Assembly (NCBI RefSeq): GCF_000316575.1
Contig: NC_019682.1
Coordinates: 4,462,001-4,526,000 of the forward strand
Reading direction: 5' to 3'
Source: Calothrix sp. PCC 7507
Lineage (GTDB): Bacteria; Cyanobacteriota; Cyanobacteriia; Cyanobacteriales; Nostocaceae
DNA length: 64,000 nucleotides
Shown: positions 24,418-33,146 of the stretch, in pieces
Layout of the letters: each line of letters opens with the position of its first letter
Position numbering within the stretch: position 1 is the first letter of the stretch
Made by a program: the position numbers and the translations under genes
The notes under the pieces: generated by a model
Told to the model about the DNA's origin: nothing
Seen by the model: the letters and a program-made list of their open reading frames with translations, nothing else
Databases searched by the model: none

Positions 24418-25893
24418 ATGAAATCAATTATGGTGGTGGGAACAACATCCCACGCAGGGAAATCACTACTAACCACAGCTATTTGTCGCATTCTCTCACG
24501 ACGTGGCTGGCGGGTGGCTCCCTTTAAAGGTCAAAATATGGCTTTAAATGCTTATGTCACTGCCAGTGGCGGTGAAATTGGCTACGCCCAAGCGGTACAG
24601 GCCTGGGCTGCAGGAGTAGTTCCTTGGGTGGAAATGAACCCTATCTTACTCAAACCCCAAGGAGATATGACCTCCCAAGTCATTATCAAAGGTAGACCTG
24701 TAGGTAAAGTCAGTGCTGTAGATTACTACGAACAATATTTTGAACTGGGTTGGCGGACAATCGAAGAATCCCTACAGCATCTAGGGACAGAATTTGATAT
24801 GTTGGTTTGCGAAGGTGCTGGTAGTCCGGCGGAAATTAACCTCAAACACCGCGACTTGACTAATATGCGAGTGGCGAAACATTTAAATGCACCAACGCTA
24901 TTAGTAGTTGATATTGACCGGGGTGGTGCTTTTGCCCATGTGGTCGGTACCTTAGAATTACTGGATCAAGATGAACGTGACTTGATTAAAGGTATTGTTA
25001 TTAACAAGTTTCGGGGACAGCGCTCAATATTAGAACCTGGGATCAAATGGTTAGAAAAACGCACTGGTATTCCGGTTGTCGGTGTTATACCTTACTTGGA
25101 ATACGTGTTTCCAGCCGAAGACTCTCTGGATTTGTTTGAACGTAGTTCTCAAAAAACCCTAGCAGACCTGAATATTAGCGTTCTTCGTTTACCGAGAATT
25201 GCCAACTTTACTGATTTTGACCCACTGGAATCAGAACCAACTGTTTCAGTGAAATTCCTTAGCCCCAAACAAGATTTAGGACATCCAGATGCACTAATTA
25301 TCCCAGGCACAAAGACCACAATTGCCGACTTATTGCTGCTGCAAAAAACTGGTATGGCAGAAGCAATACAACATTATGCTGCCTCTGGTGGGACAGTTTT
25401 AGGCATCTGTGGTGGCTACCAAATGCTGGGTCAAATTATTGCCGATCCAGAAGGGATAGAAGGACAAGCTGGCAGATATCAGGGTTTAAATTTATTGCCC
25501 ATCAGAACAGTGATTACAGGACAGAAAATCGCTCGTCAGCGCCAAGTTAGCTCGAATTTTCCCCAAGCTGGCTTACCTGTGAACGGGTTTGAAATTCATC
25601 AGGGGCGATCGCGTATTGAACAACAAGCAGATAGCCAAGGCTTTCAACCCCTATTTGACGATGTTAATTTAGGATTAGTAGATAGTTGTCAATCAGTATG
25701 GGGTACTTATCTCCACGGGATTTTTGACAATGGTCCTTGGCGACGCGCTTGGTTAAATCGCCTCCGTCAACAACGGGGTTTGAAATCTCTACCTACGGGT
25801 GTTGCTAACTACCGGGAACAGCGAGAACAAACCTTGGACGCTCTAGCCACTGAAATTGAAAGCTATTTAGACTTAACACCCTTTTTGTCTTAG
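24418..25893 (+). CDS. cobQ: Cobyric acid synthase (CobQ/CbiP)
   Basis: Amidates four side chains of adenosylcobyrinic acid a,c-diamide with glutamine and ATP, in cobalamin (pseudocobalamin in many cyanobacteria) synthesis. The 491-residue protein has an N-terminal dethiobiotin synthetase-like P-loop domain (MVVGTTSHAGKSLLTTAICR; GQNMALNAYVT; CEGAGSPAEINL) and a C-terminal class I glutaminase domain: IPGTKTTIADL, GICGGYQMLG with nucleophile Cys near residue 334, and YLHGIFDN supplying the His. Length matches the family. It is followed 15 bases later by a small ferredoxin gene, which may be cotranscribed. Confidence 0.95.
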   Translation: MKSIMVVGTTSHAGKSLLTTAICRILSRRGWRVAPFKGQNMALNAYVTASGGEIGYAQAVQAWAAGVVPWVEMNPILLKPQGDMTSQVIIKGRPVGKVSAVDYYEQYFELGWRTIEESLQHLGTEFDMLVCEGAGSPAEINLKHRDLTNMRVAKHLNAPTLLVVDIDRGGAFAHVVGTLELLDQDERDLIKGIVINKFRGQRSILEPGIKWLEKRTGIPVVGVIPYLEYVFPAEDSLDLFERSSQKTLADLNISVLRLPRIANFTDFDPLESEPTVSVKFLSPKQDLGHPDALIIPGTKTTIADLLLLQKTGMAEAIQHYAASGGTVLGICGGYQMLGQIIADPEGIEGQAGRYQGLNLLPIRTVITGQKIARQRQVSSNFPQAGLPVNGFEIHQGRSRIEQQADSQGFQPLFDDVNLGLVDSCQSVWGTYLHGIFDNGPWRRAWLNRLRQQRGLKSLPTGVANYREQREQTLDALATEIESYLDLTPFLS

Positions 25894-25908
25894 CTAGGCT
25901 GGTATCTC

Positions 25909-26148
25909 ATGAATGTCCGCGTCCGCTTTTTACCAGATGATATTACAGTAGATGCCGAAGTGGGCGAAGCCATTTTGGATGTAGCAGAACGCGCTGGAGT
26001 ATTTATTCCCACTGGTTGTTTGATGGGGTCATGTCATGCCTGTACTGTGGAATTGGAGGATGGAGATATCATCCGCGCCTGTATTTCCGCAGTACCACTA
26101 GGGCGTGAGGAATTGGTGATCAATGTGTTTAGCGATCCTACTTGGTAG
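25909..26148 (+). CDS. 2Fe-2S ferredoxin, short
   Basis: A 79-residue plant-type [2Fe-2S] domain. Ligand cysteines follow the C-x4-C-x2-C pattern (CLMGSCHAC, residues 37-45) with the fourth Cys in IIRACISAV (about 65). The loop differs from photosynthetic ferredoxin (CRAGACSTC), so it is a specialised short ferredoxin, perhaps serving an oxygenase or an anaerobic-type step. The close spacing to cobQ suggests cotranscription; a role in corrin reduction is a guess. Length and cysteine number are intact. Confidence 0.88.
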   Translation: MNVRVRFLPDDITVDAEVGEAILDVAERAGVFIPTGCLMGSCHACTVELEDGDIIRACISAVPLGREELVINVFSDPTW

Positions 26149-26182
26149 TTTTTTAAGCCTTGATCCTGCGTATGCTTTGGAG

Positions 26183-26212
26183 GCGATGTCTACGACGGGC
26201 TGTTCGGTGACG
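26183..26212. repeat. Small dispersed repeat (GCGATGTCTACGACGGGC type)
   Basis: One unit begins GCGATGTCTACGACGGGC, a family recurring at 29418 and 29481. The ends resemble halves of HIP1 (GCGAT...CGC). Confidence 0.6.
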
Positions 26213-26248
26213 CACACCGTAATCAGAATCGCTATTGTAGGCGATTAT

Positions 26249-26833
26249 TCAATTTTCGCCGGTTGCTTCGCTTTCAAACTGCACTTGTCGGTACAAATCA
26301 GCGATCGCTATTTCCACATTCACTGATTCCAGTCGCAATATATCGTCCAAATTATACTCCGACAGCACCCATTTTCCTTGTTCGTTGCGTCGAAATACTT
26401 CTAAACTCGGTTGAGCTACTTGTACTAAGACATATTCTTGCAAGGTTGCAGATTGGCGATATTTGGCAAACTTTTTCCCCCTATCGGCTGCTTCTGTTGA
26501 AGGTGATAGCACTTCGATAATTAAAACCGGAAATTGTACCAATTGTGGATCGGTATCTCGCTCATCGCAAGTCACCACCACATCTGGATAAAAATATTTT
26601 TGCCCTGGTTCTACCTGCACCTTCACATCTACAATGTAGACTTCACAGGAGCGATTGGCTAGGGCATCATCTAAGAGCTTAAAGAAATTTCCAGAAATCC
26701 GATTATGGTTGCGTGTAGCACCACTCATCATCACAACTTCCCCATCCCAATACTCGTAACGTTCTTCTTGGGTGGGTTCCCAAACCAGATATTCTTCTGC
26801 ACTCATCAAAATGTTGTCGGGTAAAGCAACCAT
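26249..26833 (-). CDS. Uma2 family (DUF820) PD-(D/E)XK nuclease-like protein
   Basis: A 194-residue protein of a family highly expanded in cyanobacteria. Typical elements are MSAEEYLVWEPTQEERYEYWDGEVVMMSG (start through EYWDGEV), HNRISGNFFKLLDDAL, YYPDVVVTCD (here YFYPDVVVTCDERD, catalytic Asp near 90), PVLIIEVLSPSTEAADRGKKFAKYR (the E-x-L / K active-site strand) and EYVLVQVAQPSLEVFRR. All expected active-site residues are present. ATG 26833 is chosen as the family usually starts a few residues before this point; the frame itself is open to 26908. In vivo function of the family is not established. Confidence 0.88.
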   Translation of the reverse strand: MVALPDNILMSAEEYLVWEPTQEERYEYWDGEVVMMSGATRNHNRISGNFFKLLDDALANRSCEVYIVDVKVQVEPGQKYFYPDVVVTCDERDTDPQLVQFPVLIIEVLSPSTEAADRGKKFAKYRQSATLQEYVLVQVAQPSLEVFRRNEQGKWVLSEYNLDDILRLESVNVEIAIADLYRQVQFESEATGEN

Positions 26834-27076
26834 TGTAGCGATCGGGGAATGAGTTACGTTTCTAGGATAGCGAAAAAAGGATGTTCTCTTTATTGCTACC
26901 CTAACCAAGCACTAATGCTCTAGCATTTTATCTCCCAGATGCTTTCTGGCGATCGCCTCTAAAATAAAACTGTCCAGTCGTGCCACAAAAAATAATCTCA
27001 GCCAGCCAACGTTCCCAATCAGCGGGCGGTAAGCAACCTTGTCACCTCCACAAGCGGCTTTTGTCCCTCCACTGGA

Positions 27077-27367
27077 TTAATTCAATATCTGTTTTAATGA
27101 GTTTATTCTATTCATACATCCGTCAAAATTGTTCAATATTTCCTGTCTTCGACAGTTGTTAAGAGATTGCAGCCAACTGTCAATTTTTTGAGAATAATTT
27201 GGATAATTATACTTAAATTGGAGGATAGCTGTAAGTGTGTTAGGAATTTCTTGATCCCTTATAACATGACCCAAGCTGGGGTTTTTACGATAATCAATAT
27301 AAGCTTGTGTAAATTCTTCCTGACAAATGTTTATCAAATTATCAATCTCTTGTTTTATTTCATTCAT
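27077..27367 (-). CDS. Hypothetical 96-residue protein
   Basis: A helical, charged protein (MNEIKQEIDNLINICQEEFTQAYIDYRK..., then QFKYNYPNYSQKIDSWLQSLNN) with no recognised domain. The frame is uninterrupted over 96 codons in AT-rich DNA and overlaps no better candidate. It lies at the left edge of the island at 27-31 kb. There is a weak AGGAG-like sequence (AACTCC on the complement side) near the start. Orphan gene or remnant. Confidence 0.45.
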   Translation of the reverse strand: MNEIKQEIDNLINICQEEFTQAYIDYRKNPSLGHVIRDQEIPNTLTAILQFKYNYPNYSQKIDSWLQSLNNCRRQEILNNFDGCMNRINSLKQILN

Positions 27368-27749
27368 GATCCAAAACTCCTATAACTCTTTCCATTTCCA
27401 TCCTTCAAAATGTAATAAATTCAGTGAAAAGCCGGAGAACAACGGTGAGTATACAGCGCTTCCGGCTATTATGCAATACAGTTTTCCTCCTTGCCCTTTC
27501 CTATCAAAGCTTTTCAATTTTGGAATGTACCTCATAGCTGCCGTAAGTGCTGTAATGGCACAAATCACGACGTACAGACGACAAAAAGAAGCCTGGAAAC
27601 AAAGCCCATATGCTCAAATCTGCCGTCTGGTACAGTGAATTGTTAGTCCTTTTTTTGAGTAGTCAAGTTACTGATTGCCTACTGCTTTGAGCCTATCTCT
27701 TGCTTATACCTATATATGAACTTTCTCTTTACACCAAAACCCTAAATTT
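27368..27749. other. Intergenic region, no convincing gene
   Basis: Contains an inverted pair AAGCCGG...CCGGCT-like around 27430-27470 and short open frames on both strands that lack start signals or family resemblance. Nothing supported as a gene. Confidence 0.4.
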
Positions 27750-28622
27750 TTAAGTACTATTTGAATCATATTCAACCACCGAGCCATCTGCTCCTACAGA
27801 ATAGATTTTATTGCTTTCTATATCCTCCCAATACACTCCAGAAGAATTAGGATAAACCTGCTTAACTTTAGAAAGTGCGTATTCTATACCTTGATTTGAA
27901 GAACAAGCTACATCAATAACTCGATTACAATATTCACCATCAGGTATACTGACTGAAATATTATAAACAATTAAAGGCGAGGTAAGATTTTCAGCTATAT
28001 AAAAATCGGCATCATAATGTTTATTATAAATAACTAGTTTAAAGCCTTGCTTCTCAAAAAAACCTGCACTATCAACATAAATTTGCGACGCTATTCTATG
28101 ACCTATATCTGCAATAATATACTGAATAGTTAATTTTCCAATCCCTTGATTCAGAAATATTGGATTAACAAGAAAAAAATCAAGCCAAGGCATAGGCTCA
28201 TTTAAAGTGGCACAAGATGAATTCAAAAGACGTTTTGATCTTCTTACAGTAGCAAGTGAATAGATAGTAGCATCATCTCCTCTCAAAAATCTTAAATCAG
28301 ATAGATCGTCGGCTTCGGAGATAGAATTTTCAAATTCTTCATACGAGTTTAAGATTCCATCAACATAAGAGTTAAGTGTAAATGTTTTAAGGGAAGTTAT
28401 GTTTACCTGAGCAAATTTTGAAGAAAGAAATTTAGTATAGTTAGTAGAAAATAATTTCGGATTTGCTTTGATTTGTTTCTGCCATTCTTTAACTGTTGTA
28501 GTAATATCAGTCAAGTTTGAGGGTGTCATGTAGCATAATGAATTTAATCCATCTGTAACAGCTATCACTTTGGATTTTCCATAGTTTGAATTAGGTTGCT
28601 TTCTAAGTCTAGCCTCTGCCAT
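27750..28622 (-). CDS. Putative GNAT-fold protein, AT-rich
   Basis: A 290-residue protein with no clear overall match. Residues about 110-200 look like a GNAT N-acyltransferase domain: a beta strand-rich segment, then FFLVNPIFLNQGIGKLTIQYII, in which NQGIGK matches the acetyl-CoA pyrophosphate-binding Q/RxxGxG/A, and VDSAGFFEKQGFKLV (the characteristic FYEKxGF of motif B). The N-terminal 100 residues and the C-terminal 80 residues are unassigned. Codon choice and base composition are more AT-rich than in neighbours, consistent with transfer. It lies alone on the minus strand between intergenic regions. Confidence 0.55.
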   Translation of the reverse strand: MAEARLRKQPNSNYGKSKVIAVTDGLNSLCYMTPSNLTDITTTVKEWQKQIKANPKLFSTNYTKFLSSKFAQVNITSLKTFTLNSYVDGILNSYEEFENSISEADDLSDLRFLRGDDATIYSLATVRRSKRLLNSSCATLNEPMPWLDFFLVNPIFLNQGIGKLTIQYIIADIGHRIASQIYVDSAGFFEKQGFKLVIYNKHYDADFYIAENLTSPLIVYNISVSIPDGEYCNRVIDVACSSNQGIEYALSKVKQVYPNSSGVYWEDIESNKIYSVGADGSVVEYDSNST

Positions 28623-28975
28623 GAATTGTCTCCATGAATTAATAGATTCTATTTGCTATTTACCTTAGTGATTTAAAGTCTAAGAGATGATTTATGAAGT
28701 AAACCTTAAAATTTAGTGTATTTTAAAACAGCGTCTAAAGCGTTGCATTTAGTGGTGCGTTACAGCTAATTCATACTTTCTCAAACGCTCAAATCTTTAC
28801 ATAGCATTAACACACTCTACTTAATATTTACTAAGCGATTCACCAAAATCAAGGGTTACAAGCGTTCTAATCATGATATTCAGAATTTGTCTGGAGCTCC
28901 ACAATATTCAAATTGTACATAAATTTTACGTATAAATACATAATTAGGGCTGGAGAGCTAGAAATTTTCTAGATA
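28623..28975. other. Intergenic region, AT-rich, no gene seen
   Basis: Contains GTGGTGCGTTACAGC-type dispersed-repeat fragments (about 28750) and no coding frame with support. It separates the GNAT-like gene from a decayed toxin gene. Confidence 0.4.
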
Positions 28976-29261
28976 TTATCCTTTTTCGGCCGATAGATGG
29001 AAATATTCTGTATATTCCTCTGCATGTGCACCAATCCAGAACCAATAAATGTGATCTATCCTGCAACAAGCCAAGAACGCGGTAGTCTAAACTAATACGA
29101 GCAGAATATACTGGTTGGCGCTGGCTAACTCGTTTGAACTGAAGACTGTTGTGGTAAGGGTCTGAACGTCAAAGAGCGTAGGCTTTGGCAGCTTGTTCTT
29201 GAACTTATGCAGGAAGCTCATTAAGTTTCTTGCGAAATACTTTCGTAACGCTTGACTTCAT
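28976..29261 (-). pseudogene. Decayed ParE/RelE-type toxin gene
   Basis: Reading from ATG 29261 gives MKSSVTKVFRKKLNELPA, then stop, VQEQAAKAYAL, stop, then DPYHNSLQFKRVSQRQPVYSARISLDYRVLGLLQD, after which a +1 shift restores IYWFWIGAHAEEYTEYF and a stop at 28976. These pieces are in the order of a small ParE/RelE-superfamily toxin (LPAxVQEQA..LF..DPYHPSLQFK..YSxRI...YRVLG...YWFWIGxHxEYD). Two nonsense codons and one frameshift prove it is inactive. Its start overlaps the stop of the upstream decayed antitoxin (ATGA), the normal arrangement. Confidence 0.8.
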
Positions 29262-29417
29262 TGCTCAGAGGGAAAAGCGTCACCTAGAGGAGTGATGTCG
29301 CCAGCGCCAATTTCCTGCCTTACCATATCAGCTAGACGATCCCACTGAGCATCTGTTGTAGATTCAAACTGAGCCTTCCATCTTTGCTCATCCTCCATCT
29401 CGGCAAGGAGACGAGCA

Positions 29418-29446
29418 GCGATGCCTGCGGCGGGCTACGCCTACGC
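29418..29446 (-). repeat. Small dispersed repeat copy 1 in the antitoxin pseudogene
   Basis: 29 bases beginning GCGATGCCTGCGGCGGGC and ending CTACGCCTACGC on the plus strand. It starts GCGAT and ends CGC, the two halves of HIP1, and interrupts the reading frame. Confidence 0.85.
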
Positions 29447-29480
29447 AGCCTGTTCAGCAACAGGTAGAGTTTTCCGTTGG

Positions 29481-29509
29481 GCGATGTCTACGATGGGCTA
29501 CGCCTACGC
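29481..29509 (-). repeat. Small dispersed repeat copy 2 in the antitoxin pseudogene
   Basis: 29 bases, GCGATGTCTACGATGGGC at the start and CTACGCCTACGC at the end. Differs from copy 1 at five positions and has the same HIP1-like termini. Confidence 0.85.
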
Positions 29510-29635
29510 ACGCTCCAGTAACTCAGTCATGGCTACCACACTCTTAAAACGTAAATAGCATCTGATCCATTATCGCTTCTTGGTGATATTCTCGAACGCT
29601 AATTAGGCGAATATTTTTGAGCATAAGATTCACAC

Positions 29636-29678
29636 TAACGTCCCAGCATTTTATCCCGCAGATGTTTAATGCGATCGC
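29636..29678 (-). repeat. 43-bp exact duplicate of the uvrB 3' end
   Basis: Identical to 30899-30941, the last codons of uvrB (encoding [12 protein letters not shown] and most of the stop). It ends in HIP1 GCGATCGC and similarity stops sharply on both sides. It is not part of any gene here. The two copies are in direct orientation and enclose 1.2 kb with a toxin-antitoxin pair and a 67-residue gene. Confidence 0.92.
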
Positions 29679-29745
29679 CGAGAGCTTAGTCGATATTAAC
29701 GTTCGTGGTCAGCGATTGCCAAAGGCTTTGCAGAATGCTGGTGAA

Positions 29746-30105
29746 TTAATAGTTCCACTGATTAAGGATAACAAACTGATTTTTAAGCGCATATTCTGTT
29801 GCCTCCAAGTTTACAATCGCCTTGACAATTTCCTGATAATTCATGTTCTTGGATGCATCAGAACCTTGGTAAACTGCCAAAATTCCTGAATGTACTGGGT
29901 TAGAATGATGCAATTCTTGAAAGTCATTACAATTGCGTGTCAGTAACACTCGCTCATTTCGTCTGGCAAAATCTAACACAACTGAATCTGGACGGTTCAT
30001 TAAATCTACTGCGTTGGCTGTGACTACATCATGACCTGTTGCTTGAAGAAGGTTGACCAAGTACTTTGCTTGAGAATCTTCGTCAAGCAGCATTCGTAGG
30101 CTCAA
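29746..30105 (-). CDS. DUF5615 PIN-like toxin
   Basis: A 119-residue PIN-like protein. The DUF5615 signature is LLDEDSQAKYLVNLLQATGHDVVTA at residues 5-30 (with acidic D8, E9, D10), VLDFARRNERVLLTRNCNDFQEL (with TRN-x-D-F) and SGILAVYQGSD. The family has a Mut7-C/PIN-like fold and in cyanobacteria is usually encoded right after a DUF433 protein, as here, where the start overlaps the partner by 23 bases. It is therefore probably the toxin (RNase) of a VapBC-like pair. No disruption is seen. Confidence 0.88.
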   Translation of the reverse strand: MSLRMLLDEDSQAKYLVNLLQATGHDVVTANAVDLMNRPDSVVLDFARRNERVLLTRNCNDFQELHHSNPVHSGILAVYQGSDASKNMNYQEIVKAIVNLEATEYALKNQFVILNQWNY

Positions 30106-30466
30106 GTGGAACTCCTTTTGCTTCCAAACGATGGCGTTCTTCGTCTGCTTCTAGTTTCAGTAAACCTTGATGGCTTTCACAGTAATGAAGTGCTTCATAG
30201 ATAGCAGACAATGGTAAATCCCAATTTTCGGCTGCTTGCTCTGGCGACATCTGATTACTAGTCATATCTTGCCAAACAGTTGACGCAAGTAGTTTACGCC
30301 CTTTAATATAAAGTTGCCTACGCCAAGGGTGAGGACGAAGCACTAAATACTGCCAGTTCTCGATTGGAGGCGTATTTTGCAATGATTGAATAACAGCACT
30401 AATAAGGGCGAGGCGATCGCCCACAGAGAGTTGGTAGGCTTTCTCTTTCAGTTCTTGCAAAGACAT
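30083..30466 (-). CDS. DUF433 antitoxin partner
   Basis: From ATG 30466 the protein has 127 residues: an N-terminal helical segment (MSLQELKEKAYQLSVGDRLALISAVIQSL), then LRPHPWRRQLYIKGRKLLASTVWQDMTSNQMSPEQAAENWDLPLSAIYEALHYCE (in pieces; KGRKLLASTVW, SPEQAAENWDLPLSAIYEALHY), which is DUF433, a winged/HTH-type DNA-binding domain of antitoxins. Family members pair with DUF5615 toxins. The frame is open to 30499, but the internal Met has the usual family start. This pair lies between two exact copies of the uvrB tail. Confidence 0.85.
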   Translation of the reverse strand: MSLQELKEKAYQLSVGDRLALISAVIQSLQNTPPIENWQYLVLRPHPWRRQLYIKGRKLLASTVWQDMTSNQMSPEQAAENWDLPLSAIYEALHYCESHQGLLKLEADEERHRLEAKGVPLEPTNAA

Positions 30467-30654
30467 ACGGAAATACTCCAACAATGGTTGGTATCTCAAT
30501 CTTAGTACAAACGATTGTTTATCTAATTCAGAAGCTTGTTTTTAGTGCAATACGGTTCAGTTAGAGCTAAAAACCTTAAGTTTTGTAGTTTAGTAGCTTG
30601 GCTTGAGGAACGAAACCCAACGAACTTGGGCGGAATTTGACAAGACTTCAGGGG

Positions 30655-30858
30655 TCATGACCACTCTCCTGTTTTGACATTCTCCATTAAGGTTAGCAGA
30701 GATTCTGGGGTGAGGCGTTGCGATCGGGCAATTCGGATTCTGACAGACTGGCGATTTTCACTGAGGTTGCCGGTGAGGTATTCCCAGTAGCAAGTTCCTT
30801 GCAGCCTGAGTTCTGATTCTTCGCAAATAAGCCATTGATTAGCATAGGCGATATTCAA
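30655..30858 (-). CDS. Small hypothetical protein
   Basis: A 67-residue protein with aromatic/Cys-rich N-terminal half (MNIAYANQWLICEESELRL...GTCYWEYLTG) and a basic C-terminal half (RQSVRIRIARSQRLTPESLLTLMENV). It looks like a single small beta-rich domain, and the reading frame is free of repeats. No family is recalled with confidence. It lies 40 bases downstream of uvrB on the same strand and within the segment bounded by uvrB-tail duplicates, so it may be part of the inserted DNA. Confidence 0.5.
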   Translation of the reverse strand: MNIAYANQWLICEESELRLQGTCYWEYLTGNLSENRQSVRIRIARSQRLTPESLLTLMENVKTGEWS

Positions 30859-30897
30859 TTGGATAATTTTGGCGACTGACTCCTGAATTCTATTTTG

Positions 30898-32895
30898 TTA
30901 ACGTCCCAGCATTTTATCCCGCAGATGTTTAATGCGATCGCGCAATTTTCCTGCCTCTTCAAATTCTAATTTCTTCGCTGCTTCTTTCATTTGCGCTTCT
31001 AACAAAATAATCAAGGCTGGAATCTCGTCTAGTGGTAATTCTTCTATATGTTCATCGACAATTTTTAAATCAGTTGCATTCAACCGTCTGGAAACATCTA
31101 AAAAAGACAAAATCGCATTACTCGACTTTTTAATAATCGGTTGTGGTGTAATTCCATGCATCCGATTATGTGCCGTCTGAATACCACGCCTTCTGTCAGT
31201 TTCATCGATAGCTTTAATCATGCTATCTGTCATATTATCAGCATACAAAATCGCTTGTCCTCGGATGTGACGCGCGGCTCTACCAATAGTTTGAATTAAG
31301 GAACGCTCGGCTCGCAAGAACCCTTCTTTATCTGCATCCATAATTGCAACTAAGGAAACTTCGGGTAAATCCAAACCTTCCCGTAGCAAGTTTACACCCA
31401 CCAGAACATCAAATTTACCTTCGCGCAAATCTTGTAAGATTTCAATGCGTTGAATGGAATTAATTTCCGAATGTAAATATCGTACCCGAATGCTATGGTC
31501 TTGTAGATATTCTGTCAAATCTTCCGCCATGCGCTTAGTCAATGTGGTAATTAACACTCGTTCATGGAGGTCAACTCTGTCTTTAATTTCTCCCAACAAA
31601 TCATCGATTTGTCCCTCTGTAGGGCGGACAGAAATTTCTGGATCAATTACACCAGTTGGTCGAATTACTTGCTCAACTATATGACCTTCAGAAATTTCTA
31701 ATTCCCAACTTCCTGGGGTAGCCGAAACAAAAATACATTGGTTCACCTTTTCCCAGAATTCCTCTGCTTTTAAAGGACGGTTATCAGCCGCACTCGGAAG
31801 CCGAAATCCATGATCGATTAGAACTTTTTTCCTGGCTTGATCGCCGTTATACATCCCGCGAATTTGGGGGACACTAACGTGAGATTCGTCAATAACTAAT
31901 AGCCAATCTTTAGGAAAATAATCAATTAAACATTCTGGTGGTTCTCCGGCTTGTCTTCCTGCTAAGTGGCGGGAATAATTTTCAACGCCGTTACAGTAAC
32001 CAACTTCGTGCAACATTTCTAAGTCATAGCGTGTTCGTTGATCTATACGTTGTGCTTCTAATAATTTTCCGGCTGACTCTAAGTTGGCTTTTTGCTGTTT
32101 TAATTCGGCTGCTATATCAGCACAAGCCACCTCTAACCTTTCTTCTGGAGTGACGAAGTGACGCGCCGGGTAAATATTTACAGCTTCCATACTGCTGATA
32201 ATTTCACCCGTCACCGGGTCAATGTAGCGAATTGCGTCGATTTCATCGCCAAAAAATTCCACCCGAATGATTCTGTCTTCGTAGGCTGGGCCAATTTCTA
32301 AAACATCACCCCGGACGCGAAATTTTCCCCGCCCCATTTCTATATCGTTGCGACTATACTGCACATTGGCTAAAGCACGCAAAATCTGGCGTTGATTAAC
32401 TTCCATCCCTATTTGCAAGGGAATCGCAGCTTTCAGGTATTCTGCTGGAATTCCCAAACCGTAGATACAGCTGATGGAAGCAACGACGATGACATCACGG
32501 CGTTCAAACAGCGATCGCGTCGCTGAATGCCTTAACATATCTATCTCATCATTAATTGCCGCTGTCTTTTCAATATAAGTATCGGTGACAGGAATGTACG
32601 CTTCTGGCTGATAATAGTCATAGTAGCTGACGAAATACTCCACGGCGTTCTTGGGAAAGAACTCGCGTAACTCGTTACACAGCTGTGCAGCGAGAGTTTT
32701 GTTATGAGCTAGCACCAAAGTAGGTTTACCAACTTTCTCAATAACTGCGGCTACTGAAAACGTCTTGCCAGTTCCCGTAGCTCCCAGTAAAGTTTGGTAA
32801 CGATTACCTGATTGAATACTATCAGTAAGTTGGGCGATCGCATTTGGTTGATCCCCTGTCGGACTAAAGGGTGCTTGAAGACGAAAATCAGTCAT
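30898..32895 (-). CDS. uvrB: Excinuclease ABC subunit B (UvrB)
   Basis: DNA helicase-like damage verifier of nucleotide excision repair, 665 residues. Walker [10 protein letters not shown] (residues about 39-47), beta-hairpin region [19 protein letters not shown] (in pieces), DESH Walker B near 338, the helicase C-terminal motif [18 protein letters not shown] and the [15 protein letters not shown] motif VI are complete. The C-terminal UVR domain ([24 protein letters not shown]) binds UvrC. The gene appears intact, with its final 43 bases duplicated at 29636-29678. It starts ATG 32895 and the 32896-33143 gap contains no gene. Confidence 0.96.
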   Translation of the reverse strand: MTDFRLQAPFSPTGDQPNAIAQLTDSIQSGNRYQTLLGATGTGKTFSVAAVIEKVGKPTLVLAHNKTLAAQLCNELREFFPKNAVEYFVSYYDYYQPEAYIPVTDTYIEKTAAINDEIDMLRHSATRSLFERRDVIVVASISCIYGLGIPAEYLKAAIPLQIGMEVNQRQILRALANVQYSRNDIEMGRGKFRVRGDVLEIGPAYEDRIIRVEFFGDEIDAIRYIDPVTGEIISSMEAVNIYPARHFVTPEERLEVACADIAAELKQQKANLESAGKLLEAQRIDQRTRYDLEMLHEVGYCNGVENYSRHLAGRQAGEPPECLIDYFPKDWLLVIDESHVSVPQIRGMYNGDQARKKVLIDHGFRLPSAADNRPLKAEEFWEKVNQCIFVSATPGSWELEISEGHIVEQVIRPTGVIDPEISVRPTEGQIDDLLGEIKDRVDLHERVLITTLTKRMAEDLTEYLQDHSIRVRYLHSEINSIQRIEILQDLREGKFDVLVGVNLLREGLDLPEVSLVAIMDADKEGFLRAERSLIQTIGRAARHIRGQAILYADNMTDSMIKAIDETDRRRGIQTAHNRMHGITPQPIIKKSSNAILSFLDVSRRLNATDLKIVDEHIEELPLDEIPALIILLEAQMKEAAKKLEFEEAGKLRDRIKHLRDKMLGR

Positions 32896-33146
32896 ACAGT
32901 TTTGCTGTAAATACCCTTTCTCATACTAGCGATACCGCTCTACCCCCGTAGTATCTATTAGCCTAAACAAACATATAGAAATATTTCTTAACAAAATTTA
33001 ACTGTTCAGTTTTACTTATGTGTAAGTTTTAAAGATATTTATATCTATGCCAGGTTTTTTAAGGTTAAACTCTCATATATACAGAAAAAATTCATGTCTG
33101 TTCATTTATTGTAAAAAACTAGTTAACAACCATGAGGAGTTAATTG

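Larger units (their letters stand above)
29258..29530 (-). pseudogene. Decayed antitoxin gene broken by two dispersed repeats
   Basis: Starts MTELLERA at 29530, then a 29-base repeat, then AQRKTLPVAEQ, then a second 29-base repeat, then AARLLAEMEDEQRWKAQFESTTDAQWDRLADMV (given in pieces) and a C-terminus GDITPLGDAFPSEQ-stop. Removing both repeats gives a continuous reading of a common cyanobacterial small antitoxin (LLERA..Q..LP..EQ..IAARLLAEMED). Both repeats carry stop codons in frame. The downstream toxin is also broken. Each interruption lies where a HIP1-type GCGATCGC would fit the protein (AIA or AIAA). Confidence 0.8.

Noticed and set aside
26914-26957. Third copy of the uvrB tail
   Set aside because: Similar over about 24 bases with three mismatches and an indel before GCGATCGC; too weak to claim, noted only as a possible diverged copy.
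27327-27638. 103-residue plus-strand frame
   Set aside because: Partly antisense to the 96-residue hypothetical gene, with no ribosome binding site or recognised domain.
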